A stretch of 64,000 nt of DNA from Vandiemenella viatica (taxonomy: Eukaryota > Arthropoda > Insecta > Orthoptera > Morabidae). The notes under the pieces were generated by a model. It searched no databases. It was not told where the DNA came from and saw nothing but the letters and a program-made list of their open reading frames with translations. The stretch lies in the NCBI GenBank assembly GCA_031002005.1, contig CM061919.1, forward strand, positions 228,840,739 through 228,904,738, written 5' to 3'. A program made the translations under genes and the position numbers. This document shows, piece after piece, positions 11,829 to 23,160 of the stretch; position 1 is the stretch's first letter; each line of letters begins with the position of its first letter.

Positions 11829-12710
11829 CACGGCCCTATATAAAAGTGTCAAAATCAAACCTTATGCAATCATAAGTACCTATCCTACTTAATATTACAA
11901 CATAAAAATTTCTTGCGTATCCTTGCCGCTTTGACAACAGGGTGCAAGTGAATTTCGGGGATAAAATATAACGAACATTCGAATAATATCAATACAAAAA
12001 AATTTCTTTAGGTATTATTTGCTGTGCTGATCAAAAATTACAATGTTCAATTTTTTTTTGGATCCATGTTATGACTTTTGTAAGAATGTCCACTATTTTT
12101 TAACCATGAAATTCACTTGCACCCTGTAGTCAAAGCGGCAAGGATATTCAAGAAATTTTTATGTTGTAATATAAAGTAGGATAGGTACTTATGATTGCAT
12201 AAGGTTTGACTTTGACACTTTGATATAGGGCCGTTAAAAAAAAATAAAACAGATTTCCACACATACATTTTTTATTTTAAGTATGAAGGACTCATTTTTA
12301 TCAAAAATTAAACATAACAATTTTTGATCAGCACAGCAAATGTTACCTAAAGTAATTTTTTTGGATCGATATTATGACTTTAGTTCGAATGTTCGTTATA
12401 TTTTATCGCCGAAATTCACTCGCACCCTGTTGTAAAAGCGGCAAGGATACATAAGAAATTTTTATGTTGTAATATTAAGTAGGATAGGTACTTATGTTTG
12501 CATATGGTTTGACTTTGACACTTTGATATAGGGCCGTGTAAAAAAAAAATAGATTTCCACCCATAATTTTTTTATTTTAAGTGTGAAGCATTTATTTCTA
12601 TCAAAAATTGAACATAACAATATTTGATCAGCATTGCAAAAGCTATCTAAAGCAATTTTTTTTAAATTCGAATGTCCACTATATTCCAATTCCGGACCAC
12701 TGTGCGCCGC
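11320..12710. mobile_element. Foldback element of inverted ~330-bp repeats, 7-bp target duplication
   Basis: The element spans 11327-12703 and begins and ends with inverted copies of ACAGTGGTCCGGAATTGG extending at least 45 bp. The direct repeat GCGCCGC flanks it (11320-11326 and 12704-12710). Inside, a ~330-bp unit is present twice in plus orientation (from about 11372 and 11675). Related units, partly shortened, follow in minus orientation from about 12060, so the transcript could fold into one very long hairpin. Each unit carries the words TGATCAAAAATTGTTATGTTC, GTATGGGTGGAAATC and ATAAGTACCTATCCTAC. There is no coding capacity. A 44-base T run (11785-11828) lies in the second unit. Confidence 0.85.
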
Positions 12711-12956
12711 CTGGTGATCAATAATTTGCGAGATGCGGTAGAGCGGGTCTGCCCTTTGTTTGGCTCTGCGTCGTCTCGGCAATTAGCTCGGACAAAGGCC
12801 GACGGAGCTTCCAGAAGGGGGCGGGCGACCTCGACTAGCCGGGAGGTCGCTCCGTCAAGTCCGTCACTACTGCTACCGACTCTGACGCGGTAAATGATAA
12901 ACACTCACCGAAACCTCTACACTGTATGGCCGGGGGGGAGGGGGGGGTTGTACCTA
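12711..12956. other. GC-rich unassigned stretch between two transposons
   Basis: This segment is markedly more GC-rich than its surroundings and is open in several frames on both strands (for example 12672-12893 plus). The translations have no domain I recognise, and I see no convincing splice sites. It could be a captured genic fragment or part of an older element. Confidence 0.3.
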
Positions 12957-14310
12957 TACAGGGTGTTTCAAAAAGGACTTTACAACTTTGAAAATTCATA
13001 TAAATTTTATCAAACAAGGTACAGAGCTGGTTTTGGTGTTGTTTTAAAGAAAAGCACTTCAAGTTTTTTTTACCTTAAACTAAAGACGTTCTATGTGGCT
13101 TCCGTTGGTTATTGGGCAGACATCCCATCGGTAGTCGATTTCTTCCCAGATTCGCACTAGCATTTCAGGTGTAACTTGCTCAGCAGCAGCGTAAATTCTT
13201 GCTCTTAGTTCAGGTAGAGTGGCCGGCAAAGGAGGTACGTACACCATATCTTTTATGAAACCCCAGAAGAAAAAATCTAGCGGTGTCAGGTCTGGGGAAA
13301 GGGGGGGGGGGCTATGCAATTGGCGCATCACGGCCAATCCATTGACCTGGAAAGCGGTCATTGAGAAAATCCCGGACTTCAGTCAGATAGTGTGGTGGTG
13401 CGCCATCTTGCCTAAAGAAAACATTTCGTTCTCGGTCATCCTCATCGATCTGTGGTATCAAAAATTGTTGCAACATATCAAGGTACACTATCCCGTTGAT
13501 GGTTCTTTCTTGGAAAAAAAAGGGGCCGTACATTTTCCTCTTGCTCAACGCACAAAAAACGTTACTTTAGGACTATCACGAACATACTGCAATGTTTCAT
13601 GTGGATTTTCACTGCCCCAAATCCTACAGTTATGTGTGTTAACCTTGCCACTTAAGTGAAAAGTTGACTCGTCAGAAAAGATTGTTGTCCAAGAAATGTT
13701 CATCATCATCCACTCGATTTAACATATCCACACAGAAGTTCCTACATGCAATCTTATCAGTGTCTTTAATTGCTTGTAAAAGCGAATATCGGTATGGTTT
13801 CAAATGCAAACGTTTTCTCAACACACGCCAAACTGTCGTATGTGGGACTTGCAGCTCACGAGATGCACGCCGGGTCGATTTCGTAGGGCTGTTGACAAAA
13901 CTTTATCTCACTTGTTCAACGACCTCGTCAGATGTGCTTGGACGACCTGAGGATTTTTTATGTTTTACTGAGCACCCTGTTTCTACAAAACATTTATGCC
14001 ACTCATAAATTGTAGGCCTACTAGGAGGATCTTTAGCGTACTTGGTACGAAAATTACGCTGAACTGTTGTCGCAGACTTCGATTCTTCAAACCAAAACAC
14101 ACAGCTAGCACGCTCGGGTCCAGTGAAGGCAGCCATCTTTAACGTAACTGCCGCTAGCTCTTGTGCGGCTCGATTAGGCACTAGCTGACTACGCGAGTCA
14201 AAATTTGAAGTGTTTTCCTTTAAAACAACACCAAAACCAGCTCTGTACCTTGTTTCATAAAATTTATATGAATTTTCAAAGTTGTAAAGTCCTTTTTGAA
14301 ACACCCTGTA
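12957..14310 (-). mobile_element. Mariner-superfamily DNA transposon with ~108-bp terminal inverted repeats
   Basis: The element spans 12959-14308 and is flanked by TA dinucleotides. Its ends are inverted repeats of about 108 bp starting CAGGGTGTTTCAAAAAGGAC, with only a handful of differences between the arms. It carries one transposase pseudogene on the minus strand (separate entry). Length, TA target site and protein motifs place it in the Tc1/mariner superfamily. The inverted repeats are longer than the ~30 bp typical of many mariners. Confidence 0.9.
13080..14136 (-). pseudogene. Mariner-type transposase, broken by frameshifts and stops
   Basis: The natural start is the ATG at 14136 (MAAFTGPERASCVFWFEE). 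The N-terminal part carries a paired-like helix-turn-helix: SATTVQRNFRTKYAK, then PTIYEWHKCFVETG and GRPSTSDEVVEQVR (to 13903). The catalytic part is split between the pieces at 13548-13312 and 13361-13080. The second catalytic aspartate lies in FRQDGAPPHY and the last in SPDLTPLDFFFWG. The two are separated by about 42 codons including an expanded C11 tract with a frameshift near 13310-13320, so the original spacing was probably close to DD41D rather than DD34D. The stop is at 13080-13082. Several in-frame stops in the middle make it non-functional. Confidence 0.85.
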
Positions 14311-14528
14311 TTAACGTGAGCTGTTCGGAACTTCAGCAAGCTATACCAGGATAGAGCCCTATTAGCAAAAGCCACGTATTGCTACGTGCGGGGGAGGAGT
14401 GGGGGGAGGTCACAGGAGGCCAAAATGGAGCTACGTGGTTTATGCACGCTTCCTTATAGCGCCATGACTTAAGTTTTAGCCCAACGTGGCGAATGTTGGT
14501 TTATATGGTTTAGAATATTATATTTACA
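14311..14528. other. No gene seen
   Basis: Short spacer with a GC-rich core (about 14380-14460) between the mariner element and the tandem-repeat element. Nothing recognised. Confidence 0.35.
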
Positions 14529-14530
14529 AC

Positions 14531-15867
14531 TAGACGACCCGTGCGAAAATTTCGCGAATAAAATGCGATGAATAGTGAGGTTGAATATAATGTCACCAAG
14601 TTCAGTCATTACTCTTCATACTCCTACTTGATTTATCGATTTTGGTTAGAAATCCAGGGAGATAAATGGCTCGAAACACAAAAAACGTATTTTTAGAAAT
14701 ATTGACATTTTTGCGCTTTATGGGTCGAATTACGAAAAATTCCTTTCTTAGAATATAATTTTACCTTAGTCTTTAATACGATATGTCATTTATCTATATC
14801 GATTAGATATCAAGGGAAATATAAGACTCGTGACACAAAAATACGTTGTAGAACAATTTATACTTTTTCCCTTTAATAGTTGAATTCCAAACACTTCTTT
14901 CTTAAAATATGATGTCAGCAAAGCTGAGACATTATTCCTCACAATCGTACTTGATTTATCGATTTTGGATAGATATAAAGGGAGATAAGTGGCTCGAGAC
15001 ACAAAAAACGCATTTTAGAAAAATTGACTTTTTTGCCTTTTATTGGTCGAATTACGAAAAATTCCTTTCTTAAAATATAATGTTACCACGGCGGAGACCT
15101 TATTCTTTAATATGATACCTCATTTATCTGTATCGATTAGATATTAAGGGAGATATATCGCTCGTGACACAAAAATGCGTTATAGAAAAATTATACTTTT
15201 TCCCATTAAGGATAGAATTCCAAAAACATTCTTTCTTAAAATATGATGTCACAGAGCTGAGACAATACTCCTCATAATTATACCTTATTTATTCTTTTTG
15301 GTTAGATATCCTGGGAGATAAATGGCTCAAGATACAAAAAACCTATTTTAGAAAAATTGACATTTTTGCCCTTTAAGGGTCGAATTACGAAAAATTCCTT
15401 TCTTAAAATATAATGTTACCACGGCGGAGACCTTAATATTTAATATGATACCTCATTTATCTATAGCAGTTAGATATTAAGGGAGACAAATGGCTCGTGA
15501 CACAAAAACGAATTGCAAAAATATTGATACTTTTTCCCTTTAAGGGTTGAATTCCGAAAAATATCTGTCTTAATATATGACGTCACTAAAGCGGATATCT
15601 TAATCTTTAAAATGATACTTCATTAAACGATCTCAGATAGGTATCCAGGGAGATATTTGACTTATAACACAGAAAACAGCATTTTAGAAATATTGACATT
15701 TTCGCCCTTCAAGGGCCGAATTCCGAAAACTTAATTTCTTAAAATATGATGTGACCAAAGGGAAGACCATAAGCTTTAAAATGACACCTCATTCATTGAT
15801 TTCGGTGAAGTATGAAGGAAGATACAGGCTTGTGACAAAAAAATACCTTATAGAAATAATATATACT
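14531..15867 (+). repeat. ACTAG-headed tandem-repeat element, copy 1
   Basis: It begins ACTAGACGACCCGTGCGAAA, then runs directly into an array of ~165-bp monomers. Two monomer types alternate: one with ATGTTACCACGGCGGAGACC and CGCTCGTGACACAAAAA, the other with ATGTCACAAAGCTGAGAC and AAATGGCTCGAGA. Together they make ~333-bp dimers. Every monomer contains a CCTTTAAGGGTYGAATT-like word. It ends CCTTATAGAAATAATATAT. No open frame of note. A second copy begins immediately after it. Confidence 0.85.
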
Positions 15868-17550
15868 AGACGACCCGTGCGAAAATTTCGCGAATAAAAT
15901 GCGATGAATAGTGAGGTTGAATATAATGTCACCAAGTTCAGTCATTACTCTTCATACTCCTACTTCATTTATCGATTTTGGTTAGAAATCCAGGGAGATA
16001 AATGGCTCGAAACACAAAAAACGTATTTTAGAAATATTGACATTTTTGCGCTTTATGGGTCGAATTACGAAAAATTCCTTTCTTAGAATATAATGTTACC
16101 ACGGCGGAAACCTTAGTCTTTAATACGATATGTCATTTATCTATATCGATTAGATATCAAGGGAAATATAAGGCTCGTGACACAAAAATACGTTGTAGAA
16201 CAATTTATACTTTTTCCCTTTAATAGTTGAATTCCAAACACTTCTTTCTTAAAATATGATGTCAGCAAAGCTGAGACATTATTCCTCACAATCGTACTTG
16301 ATTTATCGATTTTGGATAGATATCAAGGAGATAAGTGGCTCGAGACACAAAAAACGCATTTTAGAAAAATTGACTTTTTTGCCTTTTATGGGTCGAATTA
16401 CGAAAAATTCCTTTCTTAAAATATAATGTTACCACGGCGGAGACCTTATTCTTTAATATGATACCTCATTTATCTATATCGGATTAGATATCAAGGGAGA
16501 TAAATCGCTCGTGACACAAAAATCGGTTATAGAAAAATTTATACTTTTTTCCTTTAAGGGTTGAATTCCAAAAACATTCTTTCTTAAAATATGATTTCAC
16601 AAAGCTGATACATTACTCCTTATATTCCTACTTCATTTATCGATTTTGGTTAGATATCCAGGGAGATAAATGGCTCGAGATACAAAAAACGCATTTTAGA
16701 AAAAGTTGACATTTTTGCCCTATAAGGGTCGAATTACGAAAAATTCCTTTCTTAAAATATAATGTTACCATGGCGGAGACCTTATTCTTTAATATGATAC
16801 CTCATTTATCTATATCGGTTAGATATTAAGGGAGATAAATCGCTCGTGACACAAAAATGCGTTATAGAAAAATTTATACTTTTTCCCTTTAAGGGTTGAA
16901 TTCCAAAACATTCTTTCTTAAAATATGATGTCACAAAGCTGAGACATTACTCCTCATAATCCTACCTCATTTATCGATTTTGGTTAGATATCCAGGGAGA
17001 TAAATGGCTCGAGATACAAAAAACGCATTTTAGAAAAAGTGACATTTTTGCCCTATAAGGGTCGAATTACGAAAAATTCCTTTCTTAAAATATAATGTTA
17101 CCATGGCGGAGACCTTATTCTTTAATATGATACCTCATTTATCTATATCGGTTAGATATTAAGGGAGATAAATCGCTCGTGACACCAAAACGCATTGCAA
17201 AAATATTGATACTTTTGCCCTTTAAGGGTCGAATTCCGAAAACTTTCTGCCTTAATATATGACGTCACTAAAGCGGAGATCTTAATCTTTAAAACGATAC
17301 TTCATAAAACGGTTTCAGATAGGTATCCAGGGAGATAACTGACTCGTAACACAGAAAACAGCATTTTAGAAAAAATTACATTTTTGCCCTTTAAGGGTCG
17401 AATTCCGAAAACTTTCTTGCTTAAAATACGATTTAACCAAAGTGGAGACCATAAGCTTTAAAATGACACCTCATTTATTGATTTCGGTTAAGTATGAAGG
17501 AAGATATAAGCTTGTGACAAAAAAATACCTTATAGAAATAATAAGTATAT
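15868..17550 (+). repeat. ACTAG-headed tandem-repeat element, copy 2, one dimer longer
   Basis: It starts with the same head (ACTAGACGACCCGTGCG) and the first several hundred bases are nearly identical to copy 1. It ends with the same CCTTATAGAAATAATA tail. It is about 340 bp longer because one ~333-bp dimer is duplicated: the phrase CCATGGCGGAGACC occurs at 16768 and again at 17101. The short frame at 15904-16086 is incidental. Confidence 0.85.
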
Positions 17551-18180
17551 ATGATGATGTAAAATGGCAATCAAATTATTATGTGACTTCTACAATGCGA
17601 TGATATGAAGTAGAGTATATCAGTTTGATTATAGGGCTAATGTGTTTTATTTTAGGTTATTTATTACGATGTCATCAAAACTTAGTTCCCTGTGTGACAC
17701 GTTTCACTGAAGAGACAGATTTGAAAAACAACTGTTCAATATTAATAACTACTGCAGGAGGCTCAAACGGAAATTTAACCCGGAATATGAAAACAAATCG
17801 CGCTTTGACCCCATCAGCAATCAAAAGACAACCACCGATAATCAGAACTACCACAGCAAACAAAAGAGCTCGTACAGTACAGAAAGCAAAGTGAGCGAAC
17901 GATTTGTCTTTCTGGAAATCGAGATGGGAGCTAACCAACTACAAGAGCGACCTAGTTCACTAAGAAGCTGCGAAATAAACTGAACGCTCCAAGTCGCGAA
18001 CTATTACCATTCAGTCAATATCTCCGTACATTTTGTTGCTAAGGGTCTCTTCCACTAACAACTAAATAGGTACCGTCTATTCTAACTTAGGCTAATGCGG
18101 AGGGAATGGCGGAATCTTTGTTCTCTTATCAACGTAAAATACAATTGCTGAGAAGTATTTCACTAAAGAGCGAAGTAGAA
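17551..18180. other. No gene recognised; one short open frame
   Basis: A plus-strand frame at 17625-17894 (89 codons) begins with a hydrophobic stretch (MIIGLMCFILGYLL) and ends basic. It matches nothing I recognise and may be chance. Confidence 0.3.
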
Positions 18181-18185
18181 ATAGA

Positions 18186-18352
18186 AAGCCCAGATGATCG
18201 ATCGGTAACGCGTCAGCATGGCATTCGCTGGAGGTACGAGTATTTCGCGAAACAATGGATAGCCGAAATCTGAAGGGCCAGACGGTGATTTGAACTCACG
18301 TCCTCCCGAATGCCAGGTTCCAGTGTTTCCGCTCACCCTCAGGGCTCAGTTC
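18186..18352 (-). mobile_element. SINE family 1, old diverged copy
   Basis: The head region (GTGATTTGAACTCACGTCCTC, CCGAATGCCAGG) and part of the body (CGCGAAACAATGG, CCGAAATCTG) are recognisable on the minus strand. The 3' portion is lost. Confidence 0.6.
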
Positions 18353-18980
18353 ACGGACCGAGAAAGCAAAGCACCATAGCGCGTGCTTGCTGATTCGTTG
18401 CCGCGGCGTAGTGCTAAGAAGGTCTTAGTTTTGATGGTATGATTGTGATCTGTTTCGGCTGTGGAAAAGAAAATCTTTTAGCTTAGTGTTGTGGGGATTC
18501 ATAAACAAATTTCAAGTACAGGACTAGTGAAAACTGGGAGAATCAGTTTTTCTTTCTCGTCTTGCATATTTTGTGTTTTACGAGTTCTGTGTGGTCAGCG
18601 CTGGAACAAGTGAACAATTAGGCAGAGGCGTGCTATCTGGAAACAGAGTTCCGGGGTTCCGTCAGGCGCCGTTGACTGTTTCCGGCGTCAGCAGACCTTC
18701 AGACCAGAGCATTACGAGGTAGCGCTACAGCAGCGAATACGCACCCAGAAAACCAGCAGTTACAGCACGAAAACATTACTGTTTGTGCACTTGTTGATCT
18801 GGCTCCTGACTAGAAATCCCGTTTATTACTCGCTCCGTTTTTGGACGTTATGGGGATTGTAACAATATCACACCAATCATTTTTATATTATTTATTCTGT
18901 AATTAATTACAAGGGTTTGAAAGAACTTTTTAAAAGTCTATGTGTGAATCACAGAAATTTATGGCAGCTAAGGATGAACT
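18353..18980. other. Unassigned stretch, locally GC-rich
   Basis: From about 18590 to 18760 the base composition rises in GC. No long frame, splice pattern or repeat match could be supported. A 5' UTR or LINE leader is possible but unproven. Confidence 0.25.
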
Positions 18981-18984
18981 TTAG

Positions 18985-19365
18985 GGATATCAGAAAAAAC
19001 GAAAATTGAAGCGTTTAAAATGTGGTGCTATAGAAGGATGCTGAAAAATAAGTGGACGGATAAATTACGAAATGAACGAGTTTTGGAAACAATGGGCGAG
19101 AAAAAAAGTTTGTGGAAGATTCTTACAGAAGTAGAGATAGGGAGGTAGGTCCTACTTTGAGACATGCAGGATCGGTTAACTTGAGGGAACAGTCGAAGGA
19201 ATGAACTGCAGAGGAAGACAGAGATTAGAATATACGAAGCAGATATATAAGGACGTGGGTTGTAAGGGGTATGTAGAAACGAAAAGGTTAGCACAAGATA
19301 GGAAGGGATGGAGGATTGCATCAAACCAGTCGAAAGCCTGATGACAGAAAAAAAAAAAAAAAAAA
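18985..19365 (+). pseudogene. 3' end of an RTE-like LINE with poly(A)
   Basis: It matches the C-terminal part of the LINE at 44400-46470. In changing frames it encodes KIEAFKMWCYRRML, WTDKLRNERVLETMGEK and then RGRQRLEYTKQIYKDVGC, ending with a stop, CTGATGACAG and an 18-base A tail (about 19348-19365). Several frameshifts are present. It is a short 5'-truncated insertion. Confidence 0.8.
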
Positions 19366-19369
19366 ATTA

Positions 19370-20650
19370 TGACTGAACTGTATTGATGTTTGTAAATTAA
19401 TCTGTGTATTATAGGATTTCACAAGCTGTAGCATGTATTGTCTTTGGGGTAGCGATAGCTAGCATGGTAAGAACCTTTGGCGGGTTCGCTGGCAACTGGC
19501 AACACCTGAGAGCGAACAGTCTGTGTAAGTTGGCGCCAGATTGTGGGAACGTTACTGGGCTCCGCTGTATGGAGACTGTACATAAATGTGATTTGCGTTT
19601 GGAGTATGTTAACAAGTATGTACTATTACGAGCTTTTAAATGCTGATTTTGGGTAACAGTGTTAAATAAACTGAGTTAATCATTCCTTTGAAACAGTGAT
19701 TTGCACTTAGATAGTAACAATAATTCCAGATTGTCGGCGGATCCAAAGTAATTAGCAATATTTTAATTATAACTAAATGAGCAGCGGCTTGAATGTATTG
19801 GTGACGAGATAGGCCTTCTCGTCCATCAAACACTAATTTCCATTAGTGTGGAAATGTTAATCCACGCAATTCTTCGAGAGCTGACTTCGTGATTGTCGGC
19901 AGCGAACTGACTACACTAATTAGAGGAAAAGTCCTAGGATGAATCACCATAATATGCCACCAGGTAGAATTACGCGGAAAGTAAGGCTGGTTATGACATT
20001 CAAGTGAGATCGTAGTCTGTGTCTCTCTCCGAAAAAATAGGAAAATAACTCAAAATGACCAACAAAGAGTCACACCAACACTGAAATGGTTTTTTATAGA
20101 CTACCATGGGAAAGGTAACAAAACCCTCGAGAGAGAGTGATGGGAGGATGTACCAGATAACTGAGGGAATGGGATTACAAAACTTTGGGGAGACTATTGC
20201 GTGAATGTGGTGGTATAGTTTGGGACCCAAAGGCGAACTATTACGAGGTCTCCATCCTTCGCCTCAACTAAATATTTTGTAAACGAAAAAACACTCATCG
20301 CTCACAGAACGTAGTTCCTCAGGCAAATGGCAACACGTACATTCTGCAAATAGGTTAATGCTTCACATCTCACAAATCCGGTTCTAAATTTGTATAGGGC
20401 ATATGCCGCTGCCTCATGATTCACACTGGCCGCCTATGTAAGTGACTAGCCAGTGTACACGTGGTTCTCTTTTGTTATATCGAGAGAGAAGATATTACAA
20501 AAAACAATTGACCGTCATTGGGGACTGCCGACAAAACAGAAAACTTAAAACTATGAGCATCATACCCATAACACGTCATACTTATAGCTACAGATATACT
20601 AAATAATAATAATTCCGTGTGGTCGTAATGACCTGGTAACCCGTTACAGC
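19370..20650. other. No gene seen
   Basis: The overlapping frames at 19404-19646 (plus) and 19409-19615 (minus) are short and unrecognised. The rest is AT-rich without repeats matching elsewhere in the window. Confidence 0.35.
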
Positions 20651-20659
20651 TAGCAGGTA

Positions 20660-20853
20660 CAGGGGACCTACTGTTTAATGTGGAATCTGAACCACGGAAG
20701 TGTACTGCAGTAGTTCACATTACACAGCAAGCTGTGCCAGAGGTGAAGGTCGGGTTAAGGGCGGTTGAAAATCTCCGCAGAGACAGGTATTCGAACCGGG
20801 AACCTTTCGTACCCCAGTCAGCCATCTTAAACACTGACCCACCAGACGGAAAC
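20660..20853 (-). mobile_element. SINE family 2 (tRNA-like head), copy 1
   Basis: On the minus strand a tRNA-like head (GTGGGTCAGTGTTTAAGATG, B box GGTTCGAATAC) is followed by a body ending in a CCACGG...TTCCACATTAAAC...AGGTCCC block. That terminal block is shared with the copies at 21045-21215 and 52868-53040, which shows a family distinct from family 1. Confidence 0.6.
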
Positions 20854-21044
20854 AGATATGCTGTTATCATTAGCATGTCGGTGACGCGAACTCAAAGATT
20901 TTACCCATCCAAAAATCGCCCAACGCGCCTAAAGAAGTTTTCACTTCAAAAACTAAAAATCAAACTTAGTCCACAACCCGAAAGTTGGTTGAACCTATCC
21001 GAAGGAGATGTGTCAGAGGCAGGAAGGCATATTGCTTTTCTCAG

Positions 21045-21215
21045 GGGCCTACAGTTTAAAGTGGAATCAAAACGAAGGAAAGTCCCGGCGTAGCTTATAA
21101 TCAAATACAATTCTTAAAAATTCCTTCTCACCACGTGATTTGAAACCGCGACCAAAGAGATAAACTTTAGGAAATAAGCGCCTTGCCCGCAGAGCTACCA
21201 AACCGCCTTGTTTTG
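21045..21215 (-). mobile_element. SINE family 2, copy 2
   Basis: The terminal block (CCTACAGTTTAAAGTGGAATC read on plus) is followed by a tRNA-like head on the right, with B-box-like GGTTTCAAATC and an A-box-like TAGCTCTGCGGGCAAGG on the minus strand. Confidence 0.6.
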
Positions 21216-21472
21216 AAGAATAAGTATGCTAACTACTATGGAAATCTGATAAAAACTGTGGGTTTGTATGAACAACGTTGACAGAAATTAAGGTGCGGGA
21301 GAGGGGGAAGGGAGGAGGGGGAAGGAAAAGGGGGAAGGAGAAAAGGATTTAGGTTTTTGTAAATCAAACGTAAACATTGTTTTTGTGATTATTGTAGACT
21401 ATTTCCTCCACAGTTGCTTGTTAAAGTCATAATTACTACTCTTAATAAATACGCCAATACAACTGATGTTGG

Positions 21473-22078
21473 ATACTATTTATTTCACGGAAGCGTTTCG
21501 CATCTCGTCGAGGTATCTTCAGCGTACACTCCTTTTATTTCATTCCCGTTTTGAGGTGTGGTTGTTGGTCGCCTGTGCCCTCAACCAGCATGCTGTTTCC
21601 AATATAGCACTTAATTTTACAATTTGGATATAGTTGAGATCTTATAACTCCTCTGGTAGTCGCTTTTGAAGCACAGTTTTTGATGCACGTCATTGTCAAA
21701 CTCCAGTTTTTCGTGTCAATGAAAAACTGAAGTTTAACAATGTAAATAAAAAGAGTGTACGCTGAAGATTCCTAAACAAGAAGCGATTTTTTTTTTAACT
21801 GCTTTACGTCTCTTTTTAACATCGAGGTCTTTAGAGACGGGAAAGGATGGGGGGTAAGAATGTGGGCAAGGAATGGGAAGGAATTCGGCCATGGCCTTTT
21901 TGAAGGAAGCATCCCGGCATTTGCCTGGAGTGATTTGGGGAAACCATGGAAAACCCAAATCTGGATGCCCGGACGGGGATTCTAACCGCCGTCCTCCCGA
22001 ATGCGAGGCGAGAACGCTAACTGTTACACCGTCCCGCTCGGTACAAGAAACGAAACGCGTCCGTGAAATAAATATTAA
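21473..22078. mobile_element. Inverted-repeat element interrupted by a SINE
   Basis: The left arm at about 21473-21530 (ATTTATTTCACGGAAGCG, then GTATCTTCAGCGTACACTC) is repeated in inverse on the right. The right arm is split by a SINE: GAGTGTACGCTGAAGATTCC at about 21753, then CGAAACGCGTCCGTGAAATA at 22050-22070. Removing the SINE and one target duplicate restores a continuous arm of about 55 bp. The spacer between arms is about 200 bp and non-coding. Confidence 0.75.
21776..22053 (-). mobile_element. SINE family 1, full length, inserted in an inverted-repeat arm
   Basis: The element occupies 21787-22042 with a complete tRNA-like head, B box (as GGGGATTCTAACC on plus, one substitution), body and A-rich tail. 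The 11-bp direct repeat ACAAGAAGCGA / ACAAGAAACGA (21776-21786 and 22043-22053) flanks it. Confidence 0.9.
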
Positions 22079-22190
22079 AAAATAATAATTAGTGCTTTCG
22101 ATTGGTTTTTAAGTAGACGTATACAAAGTTCTATCAAAATCGGATAAAAACTGTGCGTTTTTGTATTTTTTTTTTTAAAAATTCATTTTT

Positions 22191-22855
22191 ATACAGTGTC
22201 CAGGAATGAAAGGATAATCCTGCAACCGCAGACATCATGTCCTACTATATGACAAAATTTTATTCTTTTAGTAAATGTCTCACCATTTTCGAGGTATTGA
22301 TTTTTTAATTTTTTTCGGAACATCTCACTTATTCAGTTTATTTCATGCCATTTCTACAAATTAGCACTTTTTGAACCCTTTTTTTTTAAATTTACGCAAA
22401 GCTTGTTTGAGTCATCTAAAACAATATTCTTTTTTTCTTAAAACGTTAAAAAACTTTTTAAATAATTATAATTTTTTACTACATATTTAAAATGCAAAAT
22501 TGTCTCTTTAGAAGATTGAACTACCATAAAACAATAATTTCAAAGGACGTATAAAATAATTATACCATTTAAAAGATTTTTTATAAGTTTCTTTTTAAAG
22601 TTTTAAGAAGAAAAAGAACATTGTTTTAGATGACTTAAAGGAAATTTAAAAAAATTATCAGGGTTCAAAAAGTCGTTATTTCTAGAAATAGTATGGAATA
22701 AACTGAAAAAACTCACATGTTTCGAAAAAATATTTAAAAAAAATCAACATCTCTAAAATGATGAGACTTTTATCAAAATAAAATTTTGTCATCTAGTAGG
22801 AAATGATGCGACCTATCAGCGGTTGCAAGATTATCCTTTCATTCCTGTATATTAG
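22191..22855. mobile_element. Full-length palindromic MITE (arms ~300 bp)
   Basis: The left end TACAGTGTCCAGGAATGAAA and the reverse complement of the right end TACAGGAATGAAAGGATAAT match apart from a 7-bp indel. Homology continues nearly to the centre (for example GACAAAATTTTATT, TTGAACCC and CATCTAAAACAAT on both arms). Flanking TA dinucleotides suggest a Tc1/mariner-type insertion. There is no coding capacity; a transcript would form a ~300-bp imperfect hairpin. Confidence 0.85.
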
Positions 22856-23160
22856 ATACTAGTATAATCTATACCTTCCCTGCTGTTCAAGCGCAGCACG
22901 TCAGACTTATAGCTACAGATATACTGTTAACATTAACATGTTGTTGACGCGAACTCATAAGATTTTACCCATCAAAAAAGCGTCGAACGCGCATATCATA
23001 CGCGCAACCCGTCACAGCATGTCGGTGACGGGAAGTCGCGAACTCGTACATTACCCCCGTCCAGAAGCGCCTAGGGCGCCAATAGAAGTTTTCACTTCAA
23101 CAAAGAGCACGAAATCTCTCGCATCAGCCAGTGGTGGCAGGTGTTCTACTTGTTGCGTAC

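Noticed and set aside
12672..12904. Coding exon in the GC-rich segment beside the foldback element
   Set aside because: Opposed frames of equal length, no recognised domain and no clear splice pair.
14531..17550. CRISPR array
   Set aside because: The repeat units are ~165 bp with no short identical repeats or unique spacers, and the genome is animal.
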